From: UBA12191 sp009937185
Lineage (GTDB): Bacteria > Planctomycetota > UBA8108 > UBA1146
Direction: 5' to 3'
NCBI GenBank assembly: GCA_938075155.1
Contig: CALJGL010000004.1
Coordinates: 149,071-213,070, forward strand
Length of the DNA: 64,000 nucleotides
In this document: positions 1 through 8,189 of the stretch, in pieces
How positions within the stretch are numbered: position 1 is the stretch's first letter
Layout: each line of letters starts with the position of its first letter
Notes under the pieces: generated by a model
Database searches by the model: none
Seen by the model: only the letters and a program-made list of their open reading frames with translations
Told to the model about the DNA's origin: nothing
Translations under genes and position numbers: made by a program

Positions 1-23
1 AAACTCAGTCCACCACTCCAAAT

Positions 24-680
24 ATGCTCGTGACGGTCGATGGACACGACCTTTCAAGCCAACAGAGAGTGGCCATTTTCGTAGATGTACAGAATATGTA
101 TTATGCTGCGAGAAATCTATATCAGTCAAAACTTGAGTTTGCAACGTTGCTGAAGCATCTCGTCAGCAAAAGAGTTCTGCAAAGAGCGCTGGCGTACATC
201 GTCGAGCGACCAGGTATGGAACAAAATAAATTTATCGAAGTTCTTCGTCGTAATGGATACGAGGTAAGAAAGCGTGTTGTGGGAGATAGAACAGATCCCT
301 CCAACAGCGGCGATTGGAATATCGGCATCACTTTAGATGCACTCGCCATTGCACCTCGAACCGACGTCTGCATTCTTGTTACGGGTGATGGCGACTTTGT
401 TCCACTCGTTGAGCGCTTGAAGAATGAAGGAGTCAGGGTCGAGATCGCATCCTTCAGGGATACGACCTCAAATGAACTTTATCAGTGTGCGGACCAAGTA
501 CACCATCTCGATGAACGCGTTCTCCTTTCAGGAAACCAGTTCCAGCCATCCGACTCGGATGAAGAACTCGACGATGATGATATGGAATACGAAGAACAAG
601 AAGAGCTTGTAACAACCCCATCCAAGCGTCGGGCACGAGGCCCTGTTGACGACGATTTTGACGATGAGGATGACCACTGA
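24..680 (+). CDS. NYN-domain (LabA/DUF88-type) protein with acidic tail
   Basis: Probable NYN-family RNA-directed nuclease or RNA-binding protein of 218 residues. The fold is recognised from the opening strand VAIFVDVQNMYYA (about residues 16-28), whose Asp is the first acidic residue of the PIN-like active site, and from VTGDGDFVPLVERLK (about 118-132), whose Asp pair completes it. GDWNIGITLDAL precedes the second motif, as in LabA/DUF88 members. From residue 175 the protein is a low-complexity acidic tail rich in Glu, Asp and Tyr, outside the domain. The frame is open back to the window edge, so a start further upstream cannot be excluded. It overlaps queA by a few codons and is probably cotranscribed with it. 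The RNA target is unknown. Confidence 0.85.
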   Translation: MLVTVDGHDLSSQQRVAIFVDVQNMYYAARNLYQSKLEFATLLKHLVSKRVLQRALAYIVERPGMEQNKFIEVLRRNGYEVRKRVVGDRTDPSNSGDWNIGITLDALAIAPRTDVCILVTGDGDFVPLVERLKNEGVRVEIASFRDTTSNELYQCADQVHHLDERVLLSGNQFQPSDSDEELDDDDMEYEEQEELVTTPSKRRARGPVDDDFDDEDDH

Positions 681-1749
681 ACCCGAAGGGAATGATCATT
701 CCCTCAGCAGTTACTGGTTTGATCTTCCGCAACACCTGATCGCTCAGGAGCCTGCAAAAGAGCGATCAGGCTCCCGTTGCCTTTTCACGCGTCGAAGTGA
801 TTCAGAATCTACTGAAGGACACTTTCGGGATATTCTCGATCAACTTCGGGGCGATGAAGTTTTGGTCTACAACAACACTCGAGTCATCCCTGCTCGAATC
901 CCGTGTCAGCGCAGCACCGGAGGACGTATTGAAGTCTTCTTGCTTCGACCCGGCGATCAGGCCGACGAGTGGCTCGCCTGGCTTTCTCCTTCACGAAGAA
1001 TTAAACCCGGCGAAATACTCCAAGGACCCCTCGTGGAAATTTCTGTGGTGGAACGCTGTGGATCCAGTTGGAGAATTCGATTACCGAAAAACACTGATCT
1101 CGAAAGTGTCGGGGAAGTTCCCCTTCCCCCCTACATTCGCAGAGACTCCGAGAGCACTACGCCACTCCCGGATCACATCAAAGAACTCGACAGAAACAGA
1201 TATCAAACCGTATTTGCCAACAAACCGGGAGCCGTGGCGGCCCCCACAGCTGGCCTTCACTTTGACAAACCCCTTCTGGATAAACTTGAAAACCTGGGAG
1301 TCTCTAGGATCCCGATCACTCTGCATGTCGGTCCAGGCACCTTTAAGCCGATCGAAGCTGAAGAAATTAAAGATCACAGAGTGGATCCTGAATGGTATTC
1401 CATCACAGCGGAAAGCCGGTCAGCTCTCGCGGATGCCAAATCGAAGGGTCGTCCCATCATCGCCGTAGGAACAACGAGTCTTAGGGTTCTCGAATCATTA
1501 CCCCATCTGGAACCGGGCCCAGACCTACAAAATGAGACCGATTTAACGATTCTTCCCGGGTATAAATTTCGACATGTGGACGGACTTCTCACGAATTTCC
1601 ATCTTCCGGGATCTTCGCTGCTAGTTCTCGTTTCATGCTTTCATGGCCTAGAAAACACTCGAGCCCTTTACAAAAATGCTATTGAGAAAGAATTCCGGTT
1701 TTATTCCTATGGTGACTGCATGTTAATTCAGCCAAGAGAAGTTGAATGA
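670..1749 (+). CDS. queA: S-adenosylmethionine:tRNA ribosyltransferase-isomerase
   Basis: QueA transfers and isomerises the ribosyl group of SAM onto 7-aminomethyl-7-deazaguanine at the tRNA wobble position, giving epoxyqueuosine. Family segments are clear along the whole length: the FDLPQHLIAQEP start, VYNNTRVIPARI, PLPPYIRR, RYQTVFANKPGAVAAPTAGLHF, HVGPGTFKP, VGTTSLRVLES and TNFHLPGSSLLVLVS near the end. The length of about 359 residues is normal. The start is uncertain: ATG at 670, ATG at 664 and TTG at 646 are in frame, and none has a well-spaced ribosome site. Translation is probably coupled to the upstream NYN gene, whose stop at 678-680 lies inside this gene. A second queuosine gene, queF, is at 28.9 kb. 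Confidence 0.95.
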   Translation: MTTEPEGNDHSLSSYWFDLPQHLIAQEPAKERSGSRCLFTRRSDSESTEGHFRDILDQLRGDEVLVYNNTRVIPARIPCQRSTGGRIEVFLLRPGDQADEWLAWLSPSRRIKPGEILQGPLVEISVVERCGSSWRIRLPKNTDLESVGEVPLPPYIRRDSESTTPLPDHIKELDRNRYQTVFANKPGAVAAPTAGLHFDKPLLDKLENLGVSRIPITLHVGPGTFKPIEAEEIKDHRVDPEWYSITAESRSALADAKSKGRPIIAVGTTSLRVLESLPHLEPGPDLQNETDLTILPGYKFRHVDGLLTNFHLPGSSLLVLVSCFHGLENTRALYKNAIEKEFRFYSYGDCMLIQPREVE

Positions 1750-2399
1750 ATTGCTGGTTCTGTAAATCCACTCTCCATCAAAACTGGATTCAAAGAGACG
1801 GACTCCTTCGAGGGCGTGATGAACAAGAGGGTGGCCCCTTTCGAATCTACACTTGTCCCGATTGCAGACGTGAGAACCGAGTTGAAACCATCAGCAGTCA
1901 TCGGTTTTACACCTCACCTGCACGAGACATCGGTTTGGTCGACTGGCTCGTAGGCTGGATAGAACCTCTTGCGCCTACAGATTTCCTTCGTCTTCAGGAA
2001 TGGCACCATCAATTTGGGGAAGAAAGAAGAATGCTCTTCGAGGAGGCCGGGAAGAATACATATTCCGGTTCTCACCTCCGACAATGGTTATCCAAAAGAC
2101 CCACTTCGATCCCTGGAGGATCCTCTGGAACGAGAAAAGAACCCCATACTTCGTCACAGGAACAACACAAATCCTTCCCCACAAAGTCGAAGCCCATTTC
2201 AAATCACCCACTCCATACTTTAGGGCTGGAAATATCCGCAACTCCCGACCAAATACGAAAAAGATTCAAGGAACTCGTGAAGAAATACCATCCAGACAAG
2301 CATAAAACCATGACTGGAGAATCGCTGGAGTTGGCGAGCACAAAATTAAAGTCACTGATCAAGGCCTTTGAGGACCTTGAGCGCAAGGGAAGAGTTTAG
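1746..2399 (+). CDS. Zinc-ribbon protein with C-terminal J domain
   Basis: 217-residue protein with two recognisable ends. The N-terminus has CxxC pairs (C3/C6 and C37/C40) that probably bind one zinc ion. The last 60 residues form a J domain: LGLEISATPDQIRKRF, then KKYHPDKH with the HPD tripeptide that stimulates the DnaK ATPase. The middle, with Trp-rich SPARDIGLVDWLVGWIEPL, is not recognised. It is probably a specialised Hsp70 co-chaperone rather than DnaJ, since it lacks the Gly/Phe region and the four-repeat zinc domain. ATG overlaps the queA stop by four bases (ATGA), so the two are translationally coupled. No membrane segment is seen. Confidence 0.8.
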   Translation: MNCWFCKSTLHQNWIQRDGLLRGRDEQEGGPFRIYTCPDCRRENRVETISSHRFYTSPARDIGLVDWLVGWIEPLAPTDFLRLQEWHHQFGEERRMLFEEAGKNTYSGSHLRQWLSKRPTSIPGGSSGTRKEPHTSSQEQHKSFPTKSKPISNHPLHTLGLEISATPDQIRKRFKELVKKYHPDKHKTMTGESLELASTKLKSLIKAFEDLERKGRV

Positions 2400-2428
2400 A
2401 GACTCTTCCCCTCATCGCTGAAACTCGA

Positions 2429-3943
2429 CTAGCCAGTCGCTTGAGGTAACCAACCTAATTGACCGAGTACAACACTCACAACCAACACAATTATCACTCC
2501 CACGATATTCAATACGATCCCGCAACGAATCATCGTTCGTATGGGAATCTTACCTGTCGCAAAAACGATGGCATTCGGCGCAGTGGCCACAGGAAGCATG
2601 AAGGCACAAGAAACTGAAAGTACTGCTGGTAACATCATTTGTATCGGAGAAATACCGCCTTGAATAGCTGCTGAAGAAAGCACTGGCATCAATAAGTGCA
2701 TCGAGGCTGTATTCGAAGTGACTTCCGTCAGAAAAGTTGTGACTGAAGAAATCGCCATCACCAGAACGGGAAAAGGAAGAGTGTTCCAACCCGCCATCAA
2801 TGCTCCGACTTCTTCGGAAAGCCCACTGCTTTGAAAAGCGCCTCCGATGGCGAATCCACCACCAAAGAGAAGTAACATTCCCCAAGGAACATCTTTAGCT
2901 TTTTCCCAATCCAGTAACGCTGCTCCTCCCGGTTTCGAGGGAACAACGAATAAGGCGATACCCGCAGCGACAGCAACGATGGAATCGTTAAGATACTTCC
3001 CTGCAAGTGCAGGATCTAAGCCGAGCCATGGCCCTACGATGTCAATCCAACCTGGGACTTCTCCACCTCCACGAGTGATCCATAATAAAGCGGTCACAAG
3101 AAAGACGATAAATACCCGGATCTCCTCAGATCGCATCGGACCCAAATCCGCCAATTCTTTTCTGAGCATTCCCTCTCCCCCATGAGATTCTCCTGCTGGG
3201 AGAGGCACCAAGAATCGGGTCATCAGGATGTACATCACCGGCAAAAAGAGAACGACGACAGGCAATCCCAATGTCAGCCATTGAAGGAAACCCACTTCAA
3301 CAGGAGGAATAAGATCTTGAGCGTTCTTGACGAAAATCAAATTGGGCGGAGTCCCAATAAGAGTTCCGATACCTCCGACATTTGCTCCGTATGCAGTACA
3401 AAGCAACAGGCACAGTGTAAATCTACCGCCTAGAGAACTCTTTTCTTCGGTGCGTCGTGCTACCGAAATGGCAATAGGCAACAGCATTAATGTGGTTGCA
3501 GTATTCGAAATCCACATCGACAACATCGCTGAGGTCACCAAGAATCCCAGAGCTAATCTTCTCGGAGAAGAGCCTAGCAATATCAGTGTACGAATGGCAA
3601 TTCTGCGGTGGAGCCCTGAGCACTCCACAGCTCTCGCCAACATAAATCCCCCGAGAAGTAACAATATGAGATGATGAGAATAGTATTTTGCAGCTGTGGC
3701 GGCATCGCAAACTCCGAAGAGAGGGAGCAGTACCGCTGGGAGCAGAGAGCTTGCCGGGATCGGAATCGCCTCAGTCACCCACCATGTCACTGTCCAAACA
3801 GTAACCATCAAGGTTCCTCTGACTGTGGAGGAATACTCTGCAGGTGCGAGGTAATAAGTGAGAAGAGTGAGTAATGGCCCGAGAATCACGGGAATCCAAC
3901 GGACCCCACGCTCAGGTATTATTTCCGTTTTCAAGTTCGACAT
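2429..3943 (-). CDS. SLC13/DASS-family sodium:anion (dicarboxylate) symporter
   Basis: 504-residue inner-membrane carrier with about 11-12 hydrophobic segments. The two SNT signatures of the DASS family are present: MWISNTATTLMLLPIA near residue 145 and FLTEVTSNTASMHLLMPVL near 415. In known structures these hairpin tips bind Na+ and the carboxylate substrate. NVGGIGTLIGTPPNLIF (about 190) is also typical. Likely substrates are C4-dicarboxylates, citrate-like acids or sulfate; the sequence does not discriminate. The gene stands alone on the minus strand, with its stop 29 bases from the convergent J-domain gene. A GAGG-type ribosome site lies about 6 bases before the ATG. Confidence 0.9.
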   Translation of the reverse strand: MSNLKTEIIPERGVRWIPVILGPLLTLLTYYLAPAEYSSTVRGTLMVTVWTVTWWVTEAIPIPASSLLPAVLLPLFGVCDAATAAKYYSHHLILLLLGGFMLARAVECSGLHRRIAIRTLILLGSSPRRLALGFLVTSAMLSMWISNTATTLMLLPIAISVARRTEEKSSLGGRFTLCLLLCTAYGANVGGIGTLIGTPPNLIFVKNAQDLIPPVEVGFLQWLTLGLPVVVLFLPVMYILMTRFLVPLPAGESHGGEGMLRKELADLGPMRSEEIRVFIVFLVTALLWITRGGGEVPGWIDIVGPWLGLDPALAGKYLNDSIVAVAAGIALFVVPSKPGGAALLDWEKAKDVPWGMLLLFGGGFAIGGAFQSSGLSEEVGALMAGWNTLPFPVLVMAISSVTTFLTEVTSNTASMHLLMPVLSSAAIQGGISPIQMMLPAVLSVSCAFMLPVATAPNAIVFATGKIPIRTMIRCGIVLNIVGVIIVLVVSVVLGQLGWLPQATG

Positions 3944-4072
3944 TCCTTTTCCTCATCCGGTCAACAATCCCACCATCAGTCAAATTCCAGAGTTACCCGC
4001 CTGTAGGCTCGTGTTACCATCTAAAGGGAATCAACCCAAGGTACTTCTTCCTTTGAAAGAGACACCCAGAAG

Positions 4073-4519
4073 ATGGAAATCGCTCCGGCACTCACCTGTG
4101 GATCAACGGCTTTTAAGCCGAAATCCCCCTTCGCAAAGAGAAACTTGCGATTCTTGACCCTCTTCCTTCTTTTGGCGTGCTTCTGTCAAGCAGGTTGCGT
4201 TTCTCTACGCTCACCGGCTCAGGTGACGGGAGAGAACTCTTGGAACCGAGAAAAAGACGTCGTTGAATTTTCGATTGGCCTCAATGGCCCTATGTCAGCA
4301 GACGAATACTTAGAGTGGACGCAACAACACCTAGAGAAAAATCAGCTCGCGACCAAGAACCCTGGATTCCCTGAGATCCCTGTATATGAAGTCCGCTATT
4401 ACTTTTTTTCTAGAGAACGATCTTTCCGGGGTTACCTCGGAACAGTTCTTTGGAGAAGAGCAGAGGATCCCACAGGAAATCTCGAACATGTAACAACAAT
4501 TGTACAGAGGGGATCCTAG
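4073..4519 (+). CDS. Small lipoprotein, function unknown
   Basis: 148-residue protein, not recognised. Residues 24-42 form a lipoprotein signal: a hydrophobic run LTLFLLLACFCQAGC with a lipobox ending at Cys42. Twenty-odd residues precede the hydrophobic core, so the true start may be further in; an in-frame TTG lies just before LRFLTLF. The mature part is a small mixed alpha/beta domain with no known motif, including SADEYLEWTQQHLEK and VYEVRYYFFSRERSF. Its stop is 3 bases before the next gene, another lipoprotein with a peptidase motif, so they form one transcription unit. Confidence 0.7.
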   Translation: MEIAPALTCGSTAFKPKSPFAKRNLRFLTLFLLLACFCQAGCVSLRSPAQVTGENSWNREKDVVEFSIGLNGPMSADEYLEWTQQHLEKNQLATKNPGFPEIPVYEVRYYFFSRERSFRGYLGTVLWRRAEDPTGNLEHVTTIVQRGS

Positions 4520-4522
4520 ATC

Positions 4523-5812
4523 ATGCCCCACCGCATTTGGCTCTGCTTGCTCATCTTTATGGGGAGTGGCTGCTCAGTTGTCTATGATCACCGTCTTGAG
4601 TCTTCAGGAGGGGTTCTCTTCAGTAATCATCCCCAGGAGGTCACTGACCCTTACATGAATAGATTGTCATGGGCCTCAAAAGGGATTCGTCAGCAACTGC
4701 CTCTCTCGACAGAAGGAGTTCGGCCAGTAACGGTTTTTCTATCAGGAACACCCGCTGACTCAGGGACAGTCATTCGGCGATATCAAACTGGATTTGCGGG
4801 CTGGTACAGCAGTCTTTTGAACTCTATATGGCTGTCCGGTAATCCGGACGATGACGGAACTTCTATTCTGCTCAAATCCGAGTCGTTGCAAACTTTCCAA
4901 CATGAACTCGCTCACCATATGACCTCCGATATCGATGGGATTCAACGCCGTTGGTGGCTCGTTGAAGGAATCGCTTGCTTCTTTGAAGGCGGATTCGACC
5001 CTGGAGATGGCGGCTTCAGTATTCCTCCTATCCATCTCAAGTTTTATGAAAAATGCCGTCGCGAATTGCGACGCCGAGGACGTCAACAATTCCTTATCGA
5101 CCTTGAAGAAACAGTCCGAGGGAATTATCGCAGTTTTTATAGCACCGATTCAGAACTACTTTATCGATACGCGCTCTCATGGGCTCTATTTTGGCATCTT
5201 GCAGAAACTGTACCTGCTGAATCTGATTTGGAATCCAGAATACGAGCGATTTCAAAACTCACAGACGATCAGGTTTTAGCGGGATCAGAATCACTCCTCG
5301 ACCGCCTGAGGAAAAGCACGACAGAACGACTTCGGGAACATCTGAATAACCCTGAGCTGAGACGTTGGGCTGTAGATGGCATGCTCACCCGCTATCGAAT
5401 CAACGGAAATGATTTACTAGAAGTTCTCAAACTGGACCTTGAGACATCCAGCGATCCCATATGGGCATGGTGTTCCGTTTCGAAATTAATTGGATCCCGT
5501 GGTATACGACTGACCTCGTCGATACGTCAGGAGTGGATCGGTAGATTCAACTCGTTCATGACTGAAGCGACTCCGAAACAAAAGATAACTATTTGCGAAG
5601 AGATTATTCCAGGATCCCGAAGCTTCTTACTCACCGACTCTATCGTAGATTGTCTGGAATCCGCGGATCCAGACCTCAGGGTTGTTGCAGCGAAGACTCT
5701 TGCCTCTATATCGCGGCAAAAAACAATCGTCAGTCCCCATTTCTGGGCGAATGGCGATCCTGCTCTTCGATCTTTAGAGGTTCAGTCTTGGAGAGATTAC
5801 CTTCAGGATTAA
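4523..5812 (+). CDS. Lipoprotein with gluzincin (MA-clan) metallopeptidase motif
   Basis: 429-residue predicted lipoprotein. The signal ends in a GSGC lipobox with Cys17. The zinc site is FQHELAHHMTSD, with HExxH at H127-H131, followed 18 residues on by WLVEGIACFFEGG, where E149 is the expected third ligand of gluzincin peptidases. This WxxEG(x)A spacing resembles the peptidase MA-like families often seen in Planctomycetota. The C-terminal third (about 290-425) is helical and ends in a HEAT-like segment, ADPDLRVVAAKTLASI. It probably acts in the periplasm, anchored to a membrane. The substrate is unknown. The motif is clear, but catalytic activity is inferred. Confidence 0.8.
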   Translation: MPHRIWLCLLIFMGSGCSVVYDHRLESSGGVLFSNHPQEVTDPYMNRLSWASKGIRQQLPLSTEGVRPVTVFLSGTPADSGTVIRRYQTGFAGWYSSLLNSIWLSGNPDDDGTSILLKSESLQTFQHELAHHMTSDIDGIQRRWWLVEGIACFFEGGFDPGDGGFSIPPIHLKFYEKCRRELRRRGRQQFLIDLEETVRGNYRSFYSTDSELLYRYALSWALFWHLAETVPAESDLESRIRAISKLTDDQVLAGSESLLDRLRKSTTERLREHLNNPELRRWAVDGMLTRYRINGNDLLEVLKLDLETSSDPIWAWCSVSKLIGSRGIRLTSSIRQEWIGRFNSFMTEATPKQKITICEEIIPGSRSFLLTDSIVDCLESADPDLRVVAAKTLASISRQKTIVSPHFWANGDPALRSLEVQSWRDYLQD

Positions 5813-5876
5813 TCGATGGCGATCGACCTGTTGACCTGTGATCCTGTTCGAAGGATGATGAGTTATTGGAGAAAAA

Positions 5877-6122
5877 ATGAACCTGAATATTCTTTTGTTT
5901 GCTTCACTCAAAGATGCAGCCGGATCTTCCACGATTGATATAAAATTGACAGAGGGAGATCGGGTGGCCGACCTCATAGAGGCCATCCGTAGAGATCATC
6001 CTCAACTCTCAGAACGACTGGATCACGTCCGTGTCGCTCTTGGAGATGAGTTCGTCACACCAGAAACTGTGATCACCGAAGGTGCTGAACTGGCATTGAT
6101 TCCACCAGTCAGCGGAGGTTAG
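5877..6122 (+). CDS. moaD: Molybdopterin synthase sulfur carrier subunit
   Basis: 81-residue beta-grasp protein of the MoaD/ThiS type. The C-terminus ALIPPVSGG ends in the diglycine that is adenylated and thiocarboxylated to donate sulfur to precursor Z in molybdenum cofactor synthesis. Length and the opening LNILLFASLKDAAG are standard. The ATG has a GGAG ribosome site seven bases upstream. Five bases separate its stop from moaE, its enzymatic partner, so the two subunits are made together. Other moa genes are not in the window. Confidence 0.95.
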   Translation: MNLNILLFASLKDAAGSSTIDIKLTEGDRVADLIEAIRRDHPQLSERLDHVRVALGDEFVTPETVITEGAELALIPPVSGG

Positions 6123-6127
6123 AACTG

Positions 6128-6553
6128 ATGTCACCGGAACCTTATTCAGCCTCGCTAACCCGAGACCCCATCAGTACCGAAGAAGCTTCACGCTGGTTAC
6201 AAGATTCAACCTGCGGTGCTATTCACCTTTTCTGTGGCGTCGTAAGGGACCTCAACAGGGAACAAACCGTGACTCGCATCGAATACCACTCACACGAACC
6301 TCTCGCTTTAAAAAGCCTTGAGAAGATTGTTGCGGGTCTTGTCGAATCCGGCGCAACAAAAGCCATCGCTATTCATAGACTTGGAATGCTTGAGGTCGGA
6401 GAAACCAGCATCTTGCTAGGAGTCTCTCTCCCCCACAGAAAACGTGGATTTGAATTACTGGAGAGAGGGATGCTCGAAATTAAAAGTGAGGTGGCCGTGT
6501 GGAAACACGAACACTACACAGATTCTCCACCCGAGTGGATAGAAGGTTCCTGA
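6128..6553 (+). CDS. moaE: Molybdopterin synthase catalytic subunit
   Basis: 141-residue MoaE. It inserts the two dithiolene sulfurs carried by MoaD into precursor Z to make molybdopterin. Family features are GAIHLFCGVVRDLN (about 30-43), IEYHSHEPLALKSLEKI, HRLGMLEVGETSILLGVS, and the conserved basic region HRKRGFELLERGMLEIKS followed by VAVWKHEHYTD, whose Lys is part of the active site. It follows moaD directly. The convergent citrate synthase ends 24 bases downstream. Confidence 0.95.
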   Translation: MSPEPYSASLTRDPISTEEASRWLQDSTCGAIHLFCGVVRDLNREQTVTRIEYHSHEPLALKSLEKIVAGLVESGATKAIAIHRLGMLEVGETSILLGVSLPHRKRGFELLERGMLEIKSEVAVWKHEHYTDSPPEWIEGS

Positions 6554-6577
6554 ATCTTCTTCAGAGACCCCTCTGAA

Positions 6578-7867
6578 TTATTCCGGGTACGCTCTCATTT
6601 GTTCACCCGTGTAAATTTGGCGGGGACGCTGAATGCGATCAGCAGGATTCGCTCGCTGCTCAAGCCAATGTGCTATCCAGCCTGGCAAACGACCCAATGC
6701 AAACATCACGGTAAACATGTTGGTTGGAATCCCAATAGCCCGATACATGATTCCCGAATAGAAATCGACGTTCGGGTATAGGTTGCGCTCCACGAAGTAG
6801 GAATCACTGAGAGCAATATCCTCAAGCTTTCGGGCCACTTCCAACAATGGATCTTCAACACCAAGGTGATCCAACAGGCGGTCGCAGGCTTCTTTGATGA
6901 TCTTTGCCCTGGGATCATAGTTTTTGTAGACGCGGTGACCAAATCCCATCAAACGGGTTGGGGAATCCTTGTCCTTCACCTGCTCCATGAACTTCGCTAC
7001 GTCTCCCCCATTTTCATGGATCATCGATAGTTGCTCGAGTACCGCCTGATTGGCACCTCCGTGTCGGGATCCCCAGAGAGCACTGATCCCTGCCGAGATA
7101 CAAGCGTAGAGATTGGTGAGAGATGATCCCACCATTCGAACCGTTGAAGTGGAGCAATTCTGCTCATGATCCGCATGCAATATGAGGAGCAGATTAAGAG
7201 CTCTCTCCACCTCTGGATCTACGTGGTACGGCTCTGCAGGAACTCTAAACATCATGTGCATAAAGTTTCCGCAGTACGAGAGCGAGTTGTCGGGGTAGAT
7301 GAAGGGCTGCCCAATGGACTTCTTGAATGAAAATGCTGCAAGCGTTCTAACTTTTGAAAGCAAACGGCAAACAGTCAAATCAAGATTATCGTCATTTTCA
7401 GGATCTTCGATATCTGTGTAAAAAGTCGAAAGCCCCATCACCATCGCCGAAAGGATCGCCATGGGATGCGCTGAAGAAGGGAATCCTTCGTAAAAGTGGC
7501 GCATGTCTTCGTGGATCATCGAATGAAAACGAAGATTTGTTCGAAACGATTCATACTGTTCAGGATTGGGAAGGTCGCCATGAATGAGCAAGTAACTGGT
7601 CTCTACGAAATTTGATTTCTGAGCCAGTTGCTCGATGGGGTAACCGCGGTATCGAAGAATACCTTTTTCGCCATCGATGAAACAGATCGAACTCTCGGTA
7701 CTCCCAGTATTCACATACCCAGGATCGAGAGTCACAAATCCGCTCTCCTTACGAAGATTCCGGATATCGATCGCCTTTTCACCCTCGGTGCCTGTGTACA
7801 CCGGAAGCGAGACCTGTTGGTCCCCGAGATGAAGAATGGCATTCTCCGTGGTCATCTTCTCATTCAT
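6578..7867 (-). CDS. gltA: Citrate synthase (type II)
   Basis: 429-residue citrate synthase that condenses oxaloacetate and acetyl-CoA at entry to the TCA cycle. The catalytic and binding signatures are present: HADHEQNCSTSTVRMVGSS (about 240-258), GFGHRVYKNYDPRAK (about 310-324) with the oxaloacetate-binding His, and NVDFYSGIMYRA with the catalytic Asp. Length and the N-terminal beta domain (ITTENAILHLGD-like start, YRGYPIEQLA) match the hexameric, NADH-sensitive type II enzymes such as E. coli GltA. The start ATG at 7867 has AGAGG about 5 bases before it. It is monocistronic or follows a possible small gene. Confidence 0.95.
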   Translation of the reverse strand: MNEKMTTENAILHLGDQQVSLPVYTGTEGEKAIDIRNLRKESGFVTLDPGYVNTGSTESSICFIDGEKGILRYRGYPIEQLAQKSNFVETSYLLIHGDLPNPEQYESFRTNLRFHSMIHEDMRHFYEGFPSSAHPMAILSAMVMGLSTFYTDIEDPENDDNLDLTVCRLLSKVRTLAAFSFKKSIGQPFIYPDNSLSYCGNFMHMMFRVPAEPYHVDPEVERALNLLLILHADHEQNCSTSTVRMVGSSLTNLYACISAGISALWGSRHGGANQAVLEQLSMIHENGGDVAKFMEQVKDKDSPTRLMGFGHRVYKNYDPRAKIIKEACDRLLDHLGVEDPLLEVARKLEDIALSDSYFVERNLYPNVDFYSGIMYRAIGIPTNMFTVMFALGRLPGWIAHWLEQRANPADRIQRPRQIYTGEQMRAYPE

Positions 7868-8028
7868 CCTCTACATGTCCGTCCCGTGTTTAGACTTCCT
7901 TGGAAGCCCGTTTGTTGCCGCGCATCGCTGATGTACTCGAAAAGCAGTACACACGCTGACATCTCACCTCTCGCCTCAGATCTTTTTAAGATCCGGAATC
8001 GCGTGAGGCTCAACCCTGTTTTTTTGAT

Positions 8029-8136
8029 TTATCGAGAGGGCCCACGGGGCTCTGGGGAGAACTCACTCCACAGGGCCTCGTAGGTCCAGACTTTATAGTC
8101 CTCTGTAATCCTGCTCGTGGCAAGAGGTTCCGGCAT
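8029..8136 (-). CDS. Possible 35-residue small protein
   Basis: Short minus-strand frame from ATG (8136-8134) to TAA (8031-8029), in the 322-base gap between nadE and gltA. The peptide begins MPEPLATSRITEDYKVW and continues with TYEALWSEFSPEPRGPSR. It is rich in Trp, Tyr, Glu and Pro, and its codons look like those of neighbouring genes, which is why it stands out from random frames. No strong ribosome site is seen; AAGAAG lies about 12 bases upstream. It starts 53 bases after the nadE stop and could be cotranscribed with fabI-nadE. It is not recognised and may also be a remnant of a longer gene. Confidence 0.35.
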   Translation of the reverse strand: MPEPLATSRITEDYKVWTYEALWSEFSPEPRGPSR

Positions 8137-8189
8137 TCAGAAGCGACTTCTTGATCAGAGATGATCGCTAAGGGGATTCTCTATGGATT

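Noticed and set aside
7628..8083. 151-codon plus-strand frame opposite gltA
   Set aside because: It lies mostly antisense to the conserved citrate synthase gene and has no recognisable motif; the small minus-strand frame explains the remaining part better.
8040..8140. Possible structural RNA in the nadE-gltA gap
   Set aside because: The GC-rich inverted segment GAGGGCCC...GGGCCTC pairs only imperfectly and no tRNA, SRP or 6S RNA features were seen; an open frame fits the composition better.
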